From the NCBI RefSeq assembly GCF_001931485.1, contig NZ_MSDV01000063.1, positions 62,001 through 126,000 on the forward strand: 64,000 bases of DNA, written 5' to 3'. Below the pieces are notes generated by a model that was given only the letters and a program-made list of their open reading frames with translations, was not told the origin of the DNA and searched no databases. Of the stretch, positions 33,346-42,165 are shown in pieces; the stretch's first letter is position 1, and each line of letters opens with the position of its first letter. This DNA comes from Burkholderia sp. SRS-W-2-2016 (GTDB taxonomy: Bacteria > Pseudomonadota > Gammaproteobacteria > Burkholderiales > Burkholderiaceae). The position numbers and the translations under genes were made by a program.

Positions 33346-34935
33346 TTGAATCGAGCTTCGCCCTCCACCGTTTTGCCCCACGCGCTCACCGCATCGCGAC
33401 CCTCGGCCTGCCCGGGGCTTCTGCGCATCGTCGCCGCGCGCGACGGCGGGATCTGCCGGATCAAACTGCCCGGCGGCGAACTGGCCGCGGTGCAGGCGCG
33501 CGCGATCGCCGACGCGAGCACGAAGTACGCGCACGGCGTGATCGAGCTGACCAATCGCGGCAATCTGCAACTGCGCGGCGTGCGCGCCGGGCATGAAGCG
33601 GGGCTGAGCGCGGCGCTGCTGCGCGCGGGGCTCGGGCCGGTTATCGCCGCTGGAACGGCGGCTGAGTTTGCTGAGCCTGTCGAGTCCGTGGAGTCCACCG
33701 AATCCGCGGCGTCTGTGGAGCCCGCCGAATCCGGCGCTTCCTTCGCGGCGAACGACGCCGGCACACCCAACACCGCCGCGCTCAGTTCCGCCGACGACGT
33801 GCGCAACCTGATGATCAGCCCGGTCGCCGGCCGCGACCCATACGCGCTAATCGACACCGCACCGCTCGGCGCCGAACTGCTCGCGCTGTTGCAAAGCGAC
33901 GCGCGTTTCGCGGCGTTGTCGCCGAAATTCGCACTGCTGCTCGACGGCGGCGAACGGCTCGCGCGGCTCGACCATCCGCATGACGTGTGGCTCGCGGCAT
34001 CGAATGGGGAAGACGGCGTGCGCTTCGTGTTCGGGCTTGCCGGCTGTCCGGGACCGGCGGGTGTGGCTGATGTAAATGCGCACGGCGACGCTAATGCGGA
34101 CACAAGCGCGGATGCCGCCGCCCCGCGTGATGCAAACGCAAACGCAAACGGCACCGGCGCGCTCGCGGCGGTATTGCCGTCCCACGTGCCCGCGCTCGTG
34201 CGCGCGATACTGCACACCTTCCTCGACCTCGCGCCCGCCGACGCGACCCGCATGCGCGACCTGCTCGCGTTGCAGTCCGCCGACGCGCTGCTGCAACACG
34301 CGCAACGCTACGTCGACTTCCCGCTCGCGCGCGACGCATCGCTCAGCCACTGGCAACGTCCACACGCCGCCGATGCCGCGCGGCGTCTCGGCGCGCACGC
34401 GCAACGTCACGCGGGGTTGTGGCACGTCGGCGGCCAGCCGCCGCTCGGCCGCCTCGACGCGGCCACGCTGCGCGCGCTCGCCATGCTCGCGCAGCGCCAC
34501 GGCAACGGCCGTCTGCACGCGACCCCGTGGCAAAGCGTGCTGCTGCCCGAGATCCCGACCCGCGCGGTGCCTGCGGTGCTGGCCCGGCTGATCGCGCTCG
34601 GCCTCGCGTGCGATCCGGCCGAGCCGATCGCGCACGTGATCGCATGCGCGGGTTCGAGCGGCTGCGCGAAAGGCCTCGCCGACACCAAGAGCGACGCGCT
34701 GCAACTTGCCGCGCAACTGCCCGCCGGCATCGACGTGCACCTGAGCGGCTGCCCGCGCTCGTGCGCGGCCGCGCACTGCGCGCCGTACACGCTGCTCGCG
34801 AGCGCGCCCGGCCGCTACGACCTTTATCAACGCGACGGCGGCCCCGGCTTCGGCCGCCGCGTCGCCAACCAACAGACGATCGACGAGGCCGCCGCGCTGC
34901 TCGCGCGCCTCGCCCGGAGTAACCCCAATGCTTGA
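33346..34935 (+). CDS. cobG: Precorrin-3B synthase
   Basis: About 529 residues of the nitrite/sulphite reductase fold. CPGLLRIVAARDGGICRIKLPGG and ELTNRGNLQLRGV form the first ferredoxin-like half; CAGSSGC (C-x5-C) and SGCPRSC (C-x3-C) supply the four cysteines of the 4Fe-4S cluster next to sirohaem-type sites. CobG uses O2 to hydroxylate precorrin-3A. Two low-complexity insertions break the fold: Glu/Ser/Pro-rich after AAEFAEP and Asn/Ala/Asp-rich after GVADVNA. They make it longer than usual. The start is unclear; TTG 33,346 is my best choice. It overlaps cobH by eight bases. Confidence 0.88.
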   Translation: MNRASPSTVLPHALTASRPSACPGLLRIVAARDGGICRIKLPGGELAAVQARAIADASTKYAHGVIELTNRGNLQLRGVRAGHEAGLSAALLRAGLGPVIAAGTAAEFAEPVESVESTESAASVEPAESGASFAANDAGTPNTAALSSADDVRNLMISPVAGRDPYALIDTAPLGAELLALLQSDARFAALSPKFALLLDGGERLARLDHPHDVWLAASNGEDGVRFVFGLAGCPGPAGVADVNAHGDANADTSADAAAPRDANANANGTGALAAVLPSHVPALVRAILHTFLDLAPADATRMRDLLALQSADALLQHAQRYVDFPLARDASLSHWQRPHAADAARRLGAHAQRHAGLWHVGGQPPLGRLDAATLRALAMLAQRHGNGRLHATPWQSVLLPEIPTRAVPAVLARLIALGLACDPAEPIAHVIACAGSSGCAKGLADTKSDALQLAAQLPAGIDVHLSGCPRSCAAAHCAPYTLLASAPGRYDLYQRDGGPGFGRRVANQQTIDEAAALLARLARSNPNA

Positions 34936-35554
34936 TTACATACGCGACGGTCAGGAGATCTATCGCCAGTCGTTCGCGACGATCCGTGCCGAAGCCGACC
35001 TCGCGCGCATCCCCGCGGACCTCGAAAAACTCGCGGTGCGCGTGATCCACGCGTGCGGGATGGTCGACGTGATCGACGACCTCGCGTTCTCCGCCGGCGC
35101 CGGCAGCGCGGGCCGCGCGGCGCTCGCGCAAGGCGCGCCGATCCTGTGCGATGCGGGGATGGTCGCGCAAGGCATCACGCGCGCGCGGCTGCCCGCCGGC
35201 AACGAAGTGATCTGCACGCTCACGCACGCCGAGGTGCCCGCACTCGCGCGCGAACTCGGCAATACCCGCTCGGCCGCCGCGCTCGAATTGTGGCGCCCAC
35301 GCCTCGCCGGCAGCGTCGTCGTGATCGGTAATGCGCCGACCGCGCTGTTCCATCTGCTCGACATGCTCGACGCGGGCGCGCCGAAACCCGCGCTGATTCT
35401 CGGCTTTCCGGTCGGCTTTGTCGGCGCGGCCGAATCGAAAGCGGCGCTCGCCGCCGATAGCCGCGGCGTGCCCTACGTGGTCGTGCACGGCCGGCGCGGC
35501 GGCAGCGCGATGGCCGCCGCCGCGGTCAACGCACTTGCTACGGAGACCGAATAA
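34928..35554 (+). CDS. cobH: Precorrin-8X methylmutase
   Basis: A 208-residue CobH/CbiC. Residues around 35-45 (LAVRVIHACGM) contain the catalytic His41; ILCDAGMVAQGITRARLP, VVIGNAPTALFHLLDML and ILGFPVGFVGAAESK are the conserved blocks in order. It moves the C11 methyl group to C12, forming hydrogenobyrinate or its cobalt form. It overlaps cobG by eight bases and abuts cobI directly. Confidence 0.95.
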   Translation: MLDYIRDGQEIYRQSFATIRAEADLARIPADLEKLAVRVIHACGMVDVIDDLAFSAGAGSAGRAALAQGAPILCDAGMVAQGITRARLPAGNEVICTLTHAEVPALARELGNTRSAAALELWRPRLAGSVVVIGNAPTALFHLLDMLDAGAPKPALILGFPVGFVGAAESKAALAADSRGVPYVVVHGRRGGSAMAAAAVNALATETE

Positions 35555-36319
35555 ATGACGGATTGCGTGGCGACAATGAGAACCGCAACGAAGACGCGCG
35601 GCACGCTGTTCGGCATCGGCGTCGGTCCCGGCGACCCCGAATTGATCACCGTGAAAGCGCTGCGTCTGCTGAAGGCCGCGCCGGTGGTCGCGTACTTCGT
35701 CGCGAAGGGCAAGAAAGGCAACGCGTTCGGCATCATCGAAGCGCATCTGCACGACGCGCAGCAGCATCTGCCGCTGGTCTATCCGGTGACCACCGAAGCG
35801 CTCGAACCGCCGCTGTCGTACGAGGCGATCATCGCGGACTTCTACGACACCGCCGCCGAGATCGTCGCCGGCCATCTCGACGCGGGCCGCGACGTCGCGG
35901 TGATCTGCGAAGGCGATCCGTTTTTCTACGGCTCGTACATGTATCTGCACGACCGGCTCGCCGCGCGCTACGACAGCGAGGTCGTGCCCGGCGTGTGCTC
36001 GATGCTCGGCGGCGCGGCGGTGCTCGGCGCGCCGCTCGTGTATCGGAATCAGAGCCTGTCGGTGCTGTCGGGCGTGTTGCCCGAAGCCGACCTGCGCCGC
36101 CGGCTCGCCGATGCGGACGCGGCGGTCATCATGAAACTGGGCCGCAACTTCGACAAGGTGCGGCGCGTGCTCGACGAACTCGGGCTCGCCTCGCGCGCGC
36201 TGTATGTGGAACGCGCGACGATGAGCAATCAGCGTATCGTGCCGCTCGCCGACGTCGATCCGATGGCGTCGCCGTATTTTTCGTTGCTGGTCGTGCCGGG
36301 GCAGAAATGGCAAGGATGA
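35555..36319 (+). CDS. cobI: Precorrin-2 C20-methyltransferase
   Basis: A 254-residue tetrapyrrole methylase. GTLFGIGVGPGDPELITVKALRLL is the SAM loop; VICEGDPFFYGSYMYLHDRL and VVPGVCSMLGGAAVLGAPL are the GDP and PGV motifs with CobI-type spacing. It methylates C20 of precorrin-2, the first committed corrin step. The first ATG touches the cobH stop; ATG 35,579 just before RTATKTRGTLFG is a possible alternative. The 3' end overlaps the cbiG/cobJ start in ATGA. Confidence 0.95.
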   Translation: MTDCVATMRTATKTRGTLFGIGVGPGDPELITVKALRLLKAAPVVAYFVAKGKKGNAFGIIEAHLHDAQQHLPLVYPVTTEALEPPLSYEAIIADFYDTAAEIVAGHLDAGRDVAVICEGDPFFYGSYMYLHDRLAARYDSEVVPGVCSMLGGAAVLGAPLVYRNQSLSVLSGVLPEADLRRRLADADAAVIMKLGRNFDKVRRVLDELGLASRALYVERATMSNQRIVPLADVDPMASPYFSLLVVPGQKWQG

Positions 36320-38196
36320 ACGCACCCGCGATCGTGATTCTCGGCGCGGGTGCGCTGCAAACGGCACGGCGGATCCAGGCGCTGTATCGCGAGCGCGCGG
36401 CCCATACGCCGTTTGCGGATCATACGGATTGCCAGGTACATGCGTTGCAAGGCCGCGTCGACGCCGATGTGTCGTACCGCGAACTCGGCGCGCATCTGTG
36501 CGAGCTGTACGCGCGCGGCACGCCGATCGTCGCGTTGTGCGCAGCCGGCATCGTGATCCGTTGCGTTGCGCCGCTGCTGTCGAACAAGGGCGCGGAGCCG
36601 CCGGTGCTCGCGGTCGCGGAGGACGGCAGCGCGGTGGTGCCGCTGCTCGGCGGCCTCGCCGGAGTCAATCTGATGGCGCGCGAGATCGGCGCGGCGCTCG
36701 CGGTCGCGCCCGCGATCACGACGAGCGGTGAGCTGCGTTTCGGGACCTGCGTGCTCAATCCGCCGGAGGGGTATGCGTTGGCCGATCTGGGCCAGGGTAA
36801 GCGCTTCGTGTCGGATCTACTGGCTGGGGAAAGCACGCGGATCGAAGGCGCGGCGCCGTGGCTCGACGATGCGCAGCTGCCGCGCGCGGCCGATGCGCGG
36901 CTCGCGATCCGGGTCACGCCGCATGCGTGGGATGGGCGTGAAGATGAGTTGGTGATTCATCCGCGTTGCGTGGTGGCGGCGGTGGCGGTGAATGCCAACC
37001 GCGTTGGCGGCGATGCGACTACCGATGATGCGGCGGCCGCCGAAGCAATCGCCGCAAGCGTGCGCGCGGCACTCGATGCGCACGCGCTTTCGCCGCTGTC
37101 GCTCGCCGCTTTGCTCGCGCCCGCCGCGAGCATGGCGGACCCGGCATTGACTCAAGCCGCTGCGCTGCTCAATGTGCCGCTGCGCTTCGCGGACACAAGC
37201 GCCAACGCAAGCAGCCCCGCAAGCGCTAAAGACAACGCCGAATCACCCACTGCTGCGAACACGGCAAACGCCACGGACAACACCGGGCCAACCGCCGCCG
37301 CGCTGCTGCGCGGCGCCCTGCGCGTCCCGCATCAAACCCTGCACGCCGCCGCGCCACCCGCAACCGCCGCAACAATCGAAGTCGCCCTCGCGCTAGCCCC
37401 CCTCGCCATCGATCCCGCGACCCTCGGCCGCCCGCGCGGCCGCCTGACCGTGATCGGCCTGGGCCCCGGCCGCGCCGACCTGATGGTCCCCGCCGCGCGC
37501 CACGCGCTGAACGAAGCGACCGACATCCTCGGCTACGACACCTACGTGAAAATGGCCGGCCCGCTGCGCGCCAATCAACGCGTGCACGGCACCGACAATC
37601 GCGAGGAAATGCAGCGCGCGCGCCACGCGTTCGAACTGGCGAGCGAAGGCCGCTCGGTGGTGATGGTGTCGTCGGGCGATCCGGGCGTGTTCGCGATGGC
37701 GGCCGCCGTGCTCGAAGCACTCGAAGCATCGCACAACGAAGCATGGGCGGCCGTTGAACTGGCGATCGTGCCGGGCGTGTCGGCCGCGCTCGCGACCGCC
37801 GCGCAGGCCGGCGCGCCGCTCGGCCACGACTTCTGCATGCTGTCGCTGTCGGACAACCTGAAGCCGTGGACGATCATCGAAAAGCGTCTGCGCCACGCGG
37901 CCGAAGCCGATCTGGTGATGGCGTTCTACAACCCGATCTCGCGCGCACGGCCCTGGCAACTGGACAAGGCGCTCGACATCGTGCGGGAATATCGCGCGGC
38001 ATCGACCCAGGTCGTGCTGGGACGCGACATCGGCAGACCGGGTGGGACGCTGCGCACGCTCACGCTCGGCGAACTGCACTCCGCTGATGTCGATATGCGC
38101 ACGATGGTGATCGTCGGCTCATCGCTGACGCGCAGTTTTACCGCTGCCGGCGCGCACGGCGCCGAGTGGGTTTATACGCCGCGCTGGTACGAGTGA
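36316..38196 (+). CDS. cobJ: CbiG-CobJ fusion: precorrin-5A hydrolase / precorrin-3B C17-methyltransferase
   Basis: A 626-residue bifunctional protein. Residues 1-270 are CbiG-like: CAAGIVIRCVAPLL and AVVPLLGGLAGVNLMAREI are its central motifs, with ALSPLSLAALLAPAASMADP near its end. This domain opens the lactone ring and releases acetaldehyde in the anaerobic-type route. A linker rich in Asn, Ala, Ser and Thr (about 297-330) leads to CobJ (about 375-626): GRLTVIGLGPGRADLM, VMVSSGDPGVFAMAA, IVPGVSAALATAAQAGAPLGHDF, AFYNPISRARPWQL. CobJ methylates C17 and contracts the ring. The start overlaps the cobI stop by four bases. Confidence 0.92.
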   Translation: MNAPAIVILGAGALQTARRIQALYRERAAHTPFADHTDCQVHALQGRVDADVSYRELGAHLCELYARGTPIVALCAAGIVIRCVAPLLSNKGAEPPVLAVAEDGSAVVPLLGGLAGVNLMAREIGAALAVAPAITTSGELRFGTCVLNPPEGYALADLGQGKRFVSDLLAGESTRIEGAAPWLDDAQLPRAADARLAIRVTPHAWDGREDELVIHPRCVVAAVAVNANRVGGDATTDDAAAAEAIAASVRAALDAHALSPLSLAALLAPAASMADPALTQAAALLNVPLRFADTSANASSPASAKDNAESPTAANTANATDNTGPTAAALLRGALRVPHQTLHAAAPPATAATIEVALALAPLAIDPATLGRPRGRLTVIGLGPGRADLMVPAARHALNEATDILGYDTYVKMAGPLRANQRVHGTDNREEMQRARHAFELASEGRSVVMVSSGDPGVFAMAAAVLEALEASHNEAWAAVELAIVPGVSAALATAAQAGAPLGHDFCMLSLSDNLKPWTIIEKRLRHAAEADLVMAFYNPISRARPWQLDKALDIVREYRAASTQVVLGRDIGRPGGTLRTLTLGELHSADVDMRTMVIVGSSLTRSFTAAGAHGAEWVYTPRWYE

Positions 38197-38210
38197 GCGG
38201 GCGCGCTCAC
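38193..38210. other. Hairpin spanning two convergent stop codons
   Basis: GTGAGCG, four bases, CGCTCAC forms a perfect 7-bp stem that includes both the cobJ stop and the last codons of the convergent SbcC-like gene. No T-run follows, so it is at best a weak barrier between the transcripts, which are only 10 bp apart. Confidence 0.6.
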
Positions 38211-40828
38211 GCAACCCTCAGATCCGCCACCGCCCGCTGCCTCACCCCCAGGTCATCCCACAGCTCCGGATGACACGTAAACACCAGAATCTGATGCCGC
38301 GTGGCCGCATCGAGCAACGCGCGCTTCAGCGCGTCGCGCCGCGCGGCATCGGTATGCACGGCCGCGTCGTCGAGCATCAGCAGCGTCGGCCGCCCCGAAG
38401 CCTGCAACAGGTCCGCGTACGCGAGCCGCGTCAGAATCCCCAACTGCTCGCGCGTACCGAAACTCAGCGCGTCGAGCAGTTCCGAGCGCCCGTCGCGATC
38501 GAGCATCGCCGGACTCAGATCGTCGCCGAGCGCGAGGCTCGACTGCGGAAAAATCCGCTTCAGATAGTGGCCGAGCCGCTCGGTCAACGGCGCGCGCAGC
38601 TGCGCGAGCGCCGCGTCGCGTTCGTCGACCAGCACTTCGTCGAGCAGACTCAGCGCGCTCGCGCGCAGACTCAGTTCGTCCTTGCGGCGGCTCGCCTGCT
38701 CGACCTGCGCTTCGAGCGCGGCGAGCCGTTCGCCGAGCCCCGACGCGCCCATCGTCTCCAGCTGGCTGCGCAGCTGCGCGATCCGCACCTGGCGCTCGTG
38801 CTGCTCGCCGCGCGCGAGATCCGCCGACGCGCGATAGCGCTGCGCCTCGGCGGCCGGATCGTCGAGCCGCGCGGCCTCGAGTTCGCGTTCGCGTTCGCCG
38901 CGCTGGTTCTTCAACGCATCGACCTTCACGCGCTGCTCGACGATATGCGCCTGCCACTGCGCGCGATTGCGACGGAACGCGTCGTCGCTCAACTGCGCTT
39001 CCTTGCGTTGCAGTTGCGCGGCCAGCGAATCGGCCTGCGCGACGCCGGTCGAATAAACGGTCGCGGCCTGCGCGAGCACCTTGCGCGCGGCCTCCAGCGC
39101 GTCGCGCGCGATCTGCGCATTGCGCCGCGCCGCATCGAGCGGCAAGGCGGCGGACACGTCCGGCAAACTCGCCAGCCGTTCGCTCGACGCCTGCCAACGC
39201 GCGCCCGTCGATGCCAACGCGGCCCGCAACGCATCGATCCCTTGCGGCGCATGCACCGCGAGAATTTTTGCGTGACTCTGCTGTTGCGCGACCAGCGTCT
39301 TCCATTGCTCGTGACGCGCCTGCGCGGCGCTCGTCGATGCAACGCCGAGCGAGCGCAGCAACTGCGCATGCTTCGCATCGAGCGTCGCCAGTTCCGACAA
39401 CTGCGCGGACAGATCGGAGACGCCCGGGATCACCCGCAATTCGCCGAGCGCGCCCAGTTCGATGCGCTTTTCCTCATCGACGCGCAGCACGCCGGTGCCG
39501 CTGAGCGTCTGCTCGCCCACTTTCACATCGCCGTTCAGCCGGTATTCGATGCGCGTCATCGCTGCGTCGGTACGCGCTCGCAGCACGGTCAGTTCGCCAT
39601 CGAGCGCGATCAGCTGCTTCAGTTGCCGCTCGTCGATTTCGAGCGCGGCCGCTTCCTGCGCGGCTTGCAACACCGCCGCATTGGCCTTGTCCGCCTCGGC
39701 GATCGAAGCTTCGAGCCGCTCGCGTTCCGCGCGATAAATATCGATCTGCCCGCGCAGATCGGCGGCGCTCACCGCCGCGTTCGCGAGTTCGAGCGCGCGG
39801 TTCGCATCGGTGGCCGCCTGCTCGGCTTGCGCGACGCTGCTTTCCGCTTGCGCATGCGCGGCCTGCGCGGCGCTCACTTCGACGCGCACAGCGGCAAGCT
39901 GCTCGCGATCGCGCGCGAGCGCGGCTTCCAGTTCGAGCGCGTTCTGCTCCTGCTGCACCGACACCGCCAGCTCCGCCTCGCCGACCCGCAACGACTGGTC
40001 GAGCCCTTGCAGGTTGCGCTCCAGCTCCGCGACCGCCGTCGCGCGCTGCTGCGCGGCGGCGGCCTTCTGCTCGTGCAGCTCCCACGGACGACGCCGCTCG
40101 GCGTCATCGAACGCTTCCTGCTGCGCGGCAAGACGCGCGATGTTCTCGTCGAACTGCTGACGCTGCTGTTGCAGCTCGTCGCGGCTCGCGCTCAAAGCGA
40201 CAAGCTTCTGCTCCGCTTCGGCGAGCGGCCCGGTCGCCTTTTGCGTGCGGGCGGTCAGCAGTTGCCGCAATTCACGCTGCACGGCCGCGATCAGCGCATC
40301 CTCGCCGGCCGACTCGCGCCCGCCCGACAATTGCGTGAGCGCGTCGCGCAGATACTGCGCGGCGTGACCGGTCGAATCGCGCAGTTCCTGGGTCGCCCCC
40401 TGCTGCACCCACAACAGCCCCGGCACGCCGGCGTTTTCCGCTTTCAACGGCCCGCGCGCGGCGCGCGAAAAACCGAGCAGCGCGGCGAGCCGGTCTTCGG
40501 CTTCGTCCTCGCTGAAGACCGACTGCCCGATCCGCAACTCGCAGCGCTGCCGCGACACGAACTGCTTCGACAGCCGGCACGCGATCCCGTCGAGTTCGAA
40601 ACTCACCTCGACCGACGGCTGCCCGTTCGCGAGCCCCCAAGGCAGCAGGTCCTTCAGATGCGAAGCCTTATAGCGTTCGAGAAACACCGCGCGCACCGCT
40701 TCGGCGATCGTGCTCTTGCCGGCTTCGTTCGGGCCGACGAACAGATTCAATCCCGGTTGCAGATCGTCGATTACGAGCTGCCCGCTGAACTGCCTGAATT
40801 CGCGGATCGCAATACGTTGCAGTTTCAT
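38207..40828 (-). CDS. SbcC/Rad50-like ATPase
   Basis: An 873-residue SMC-like protein. The N-terminal Walker A is GPNEAGKST after LQRIAIREFRQF; the long middle is alternating coiled coil rich in Ala, Glu, Gln and Arg; the C-terminal half-site has LSFGTREQLGIL (signature) and PTLLMLDDAAVHTD (Walker B). The central hinge lacks an obvious CxxC zinc hook; instead residues around 415-450 (RIEYRLNGDVKVGEQ) form a short globular part. This suits the YhaN-like branch rather than classical SbcC. With the downstream-coupled nuclease it should process DNA ends. Confidence 0.88.
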   Translation of the reverse strand: MKLQRIAIREFRQFSGQLVIDDLQPGLNLFVGPNEAGKSTIAEAVRAVFLERYKASHLKDLLPWGLANGQPSVEVSFELDGIACRLSKQFVSRQRCELRIGQSVFSEDEAEDRLAALLGFSRAARGPLKAENAGVPGLLWVQQGATQELRDSTGHAAQYLRDALTQLSGGRESAGEDALIAAVQRELRQLLTARTQKATGPLAEAEQKLVALSASRDELQQQRQQFDENIARLAAQQEAFDDAERRRPWELHEQKAAAAQQRATAVAELERNLQGLDQSLRVGEAELAVSVQQEQNALELEAALARDREQLAAVRVEVSAAQAAHAQAESSVAQAEQAATDANRALELANAAVSAADLRGQIDIYRAERERLEASIAEADKANAAVLQAAQEAAALEIDERQLKQLIALDGELTVLRARTDAAMTRIEYRLNGDVKVGEQTLSGTGVLRVDEEKRIELGALGELRVIPGVSDLSAQLSELATLDAKHAQLLRSLGVASTSAAQARHEQWKTLVAQQQSHAKILAVHAPQGIDALRAALASTGARWQASSERLASLPDVSAALPLDAARRNAQIARDALEAARKVLAQAATVYSTGVAQADSLAAQLQRKEAQLSDDAFRRNRAQWQAHIVEQRVKVDALKNQRGERERELEAARLDDPAAEAQRYRASADLARGEQHERQVRIAQLRSQLETMGASGLGERLAALEAQVEQASRRKDELSLRASALSLLDEVLVDERDAALAQLRAPLTERLGHYLKRIFPQSSLALGDDLSPAMLDRDGRSELLDALSFGTREQLGILTRLAYADLLQASGRPTLLMLDDAAVHTDAARRDALKRALLDAATRHQILVFTCHPELWDDLGVRQRAVADLRVA

Positions 40829-42012
40829 GCGGACCTCGCTTCGGACGACAGAGCGAGCTGTCCCTGTTGTCGTTCGCGCGCTGAAGCGGGTTGCTGTTCA
40901 CGCTGAAAGCGCGCGAGCAGCAGCAATGCTTCCGCCGCCCGTTTGACCTGCTGCGGATCGGCGGCCGGGTCTTCCTGCAAACCACGCAGACGCGCGACCA
41001 CCTTCGCCAGATAACCGCTTTGCGCGCCGAGTTCGGCGAGATCGTCGGCGGTCGGCAGCACTTGCAGGCCGCTCAGATCGGCCCGCAGCGCGCGCACCCG
41101 CGCACGCGTTTCTTCGACCGCGACATGCAGCGCTTCGGCATCGGCAAGCGCCGCGGTGCCGTCGACCGCGATCCGCAGCACGTCGTGGCGGCCCAACGCG
41201 GCGAGCCGCGCCTTCAACGCATCGACGTCGGTCGGCACCGCGATCGTCTGATCCCAGCGCTGCCATTGATACTGACCGACGCGCACCGGCTCGACCCGCG
41301 GCACCGCGCCGGGCTCGCTGACGGTCACGTCGAGCACGAAGCCCGGCTCGTTCGCGCGGAAGCGGTCCTGCTCGTGCGTGCCCGCATACCAGGTGCGTTC
41401 GTCGACCCGCAGATGGCCGTGCCAATCGCCGAGCGCGAGGTAATCGAGGCGCGCGCTCGCGGCCCGCGTCGGCGCGATCGGATTCGACGAATCGATGCTC
41501 TCCTGCAAAATCCCGCCGACGCTGCCATGCCCGAGGCCGATCCGGTGATAGCCGGGCGGCGTGTCGGCGGCATCGAAGAATGCGGTGGTGTCGTCGTAGG
41601 TGATGCGCTGGGTGAGCGGCGCGCACAGCAGCGCGGCGCGGCATGCATCGAGCAGCACGACGCCGGGTTCGAGCACCACGCGCACGTTCGGCGCGATGCA
41701 ATTGAGCCGCTGCGCGCGGGTCCATACGCTTTCGACCAGCGCCGCGTCGTGATTGCCCGGCAGCAGGAGCCACGGCCCCGCGTACGCTTCGAGCGCCGCG
41801 AACAGACGGCGGATCACGGTGTCCGACACGGTCTGCAGATCGAACACATCGCCGGCGACCAGCACCGCGTCGACGTTGCGCGCGCTCGCTTCTTCGGCGA
41901 TGCGGCGCACCGTGTCGAAGCGCGCCTGCGCGAGATGCGCGGCCTCGTCCGGCTCGAACTGGCCGAACTGCGTGCCGATCTGCCAGTCCGCGGTGTGCAG
42001 AAACCTGATCAC
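40825..42012 (-). CDS. SbcD/Mre11-like DNA repair nuclease
   Basis: A 395-residue calcineurin-fold nuclease. The metal motifs run in order: FLHTADWQIG (D-x-H type with Trp-Gln), VLVAGDVFD, LPGNHDAA, GLGHGSV and LGDWHGH. The last 100 residues are helical and probably contact the ATPase. The start is GTG 42,012 with GGAGG five bases before it. The stop overlaps the ATPase start by four bases, so the two subunits are made in coupled fashion. It is the partner of the SbcC-like protein, with YhaO as the nearest described relative. Confidence 0.9.
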   Translation of the reverse strand: MIRFLHTADWQIGTQFGQFEPDEAAHLAQARFDTVRRIAEEASARNVDAVLVAGDVFDLQTVSDTVIRRLFAALEAYAGPWLLLPGNHDAALVESVWTRAQRLNCIAPNVRVVLEPGVVLLDACRAALLCAPLTQRITYDDTTAFFDAADTPPGYHRIGLGHGSVGGILQESIDSSNPIAPTRAASARLDYLALGDWHGHLRVDERTWYAGTHEQDRFRANEPGFVLDVTVSEPGAVPRVEPVRVGQYQWQRWDQTIAVPTDVDALKARLAALGRHDVLRIAVDGTAALADAEALHVAVEETRARVRALRADLSGLQVLPTADDLAELGAQSGYLAKVVARLRGLQEDPAADPQQVKRAAEALLLLARFQREQQPASARERQQGQLALSSEARSA

Positions 42013-42165
42013 TGTGCCTCCATTGCGATTGCGTTGCCCCGGGTTCAAGCGCGCCATGTTACCTTGCCGGGCCCGCGCCGCGAAGGCAGGCTGGACGCCC
42101 GCGCCGCGGCTGTCGCATGATGACGGCGAGGCGGCCGCGCCGCCGCCCGCAAGGACCCCGCCCCG

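Noticed and set aside
38270..40906. An 878-codon plus-strand open frame opposite the SbcC-like gene
   Set aside because: Low-complexity Arg/Gln/Leu-rich product and full overlap with a clear ATPase gene.
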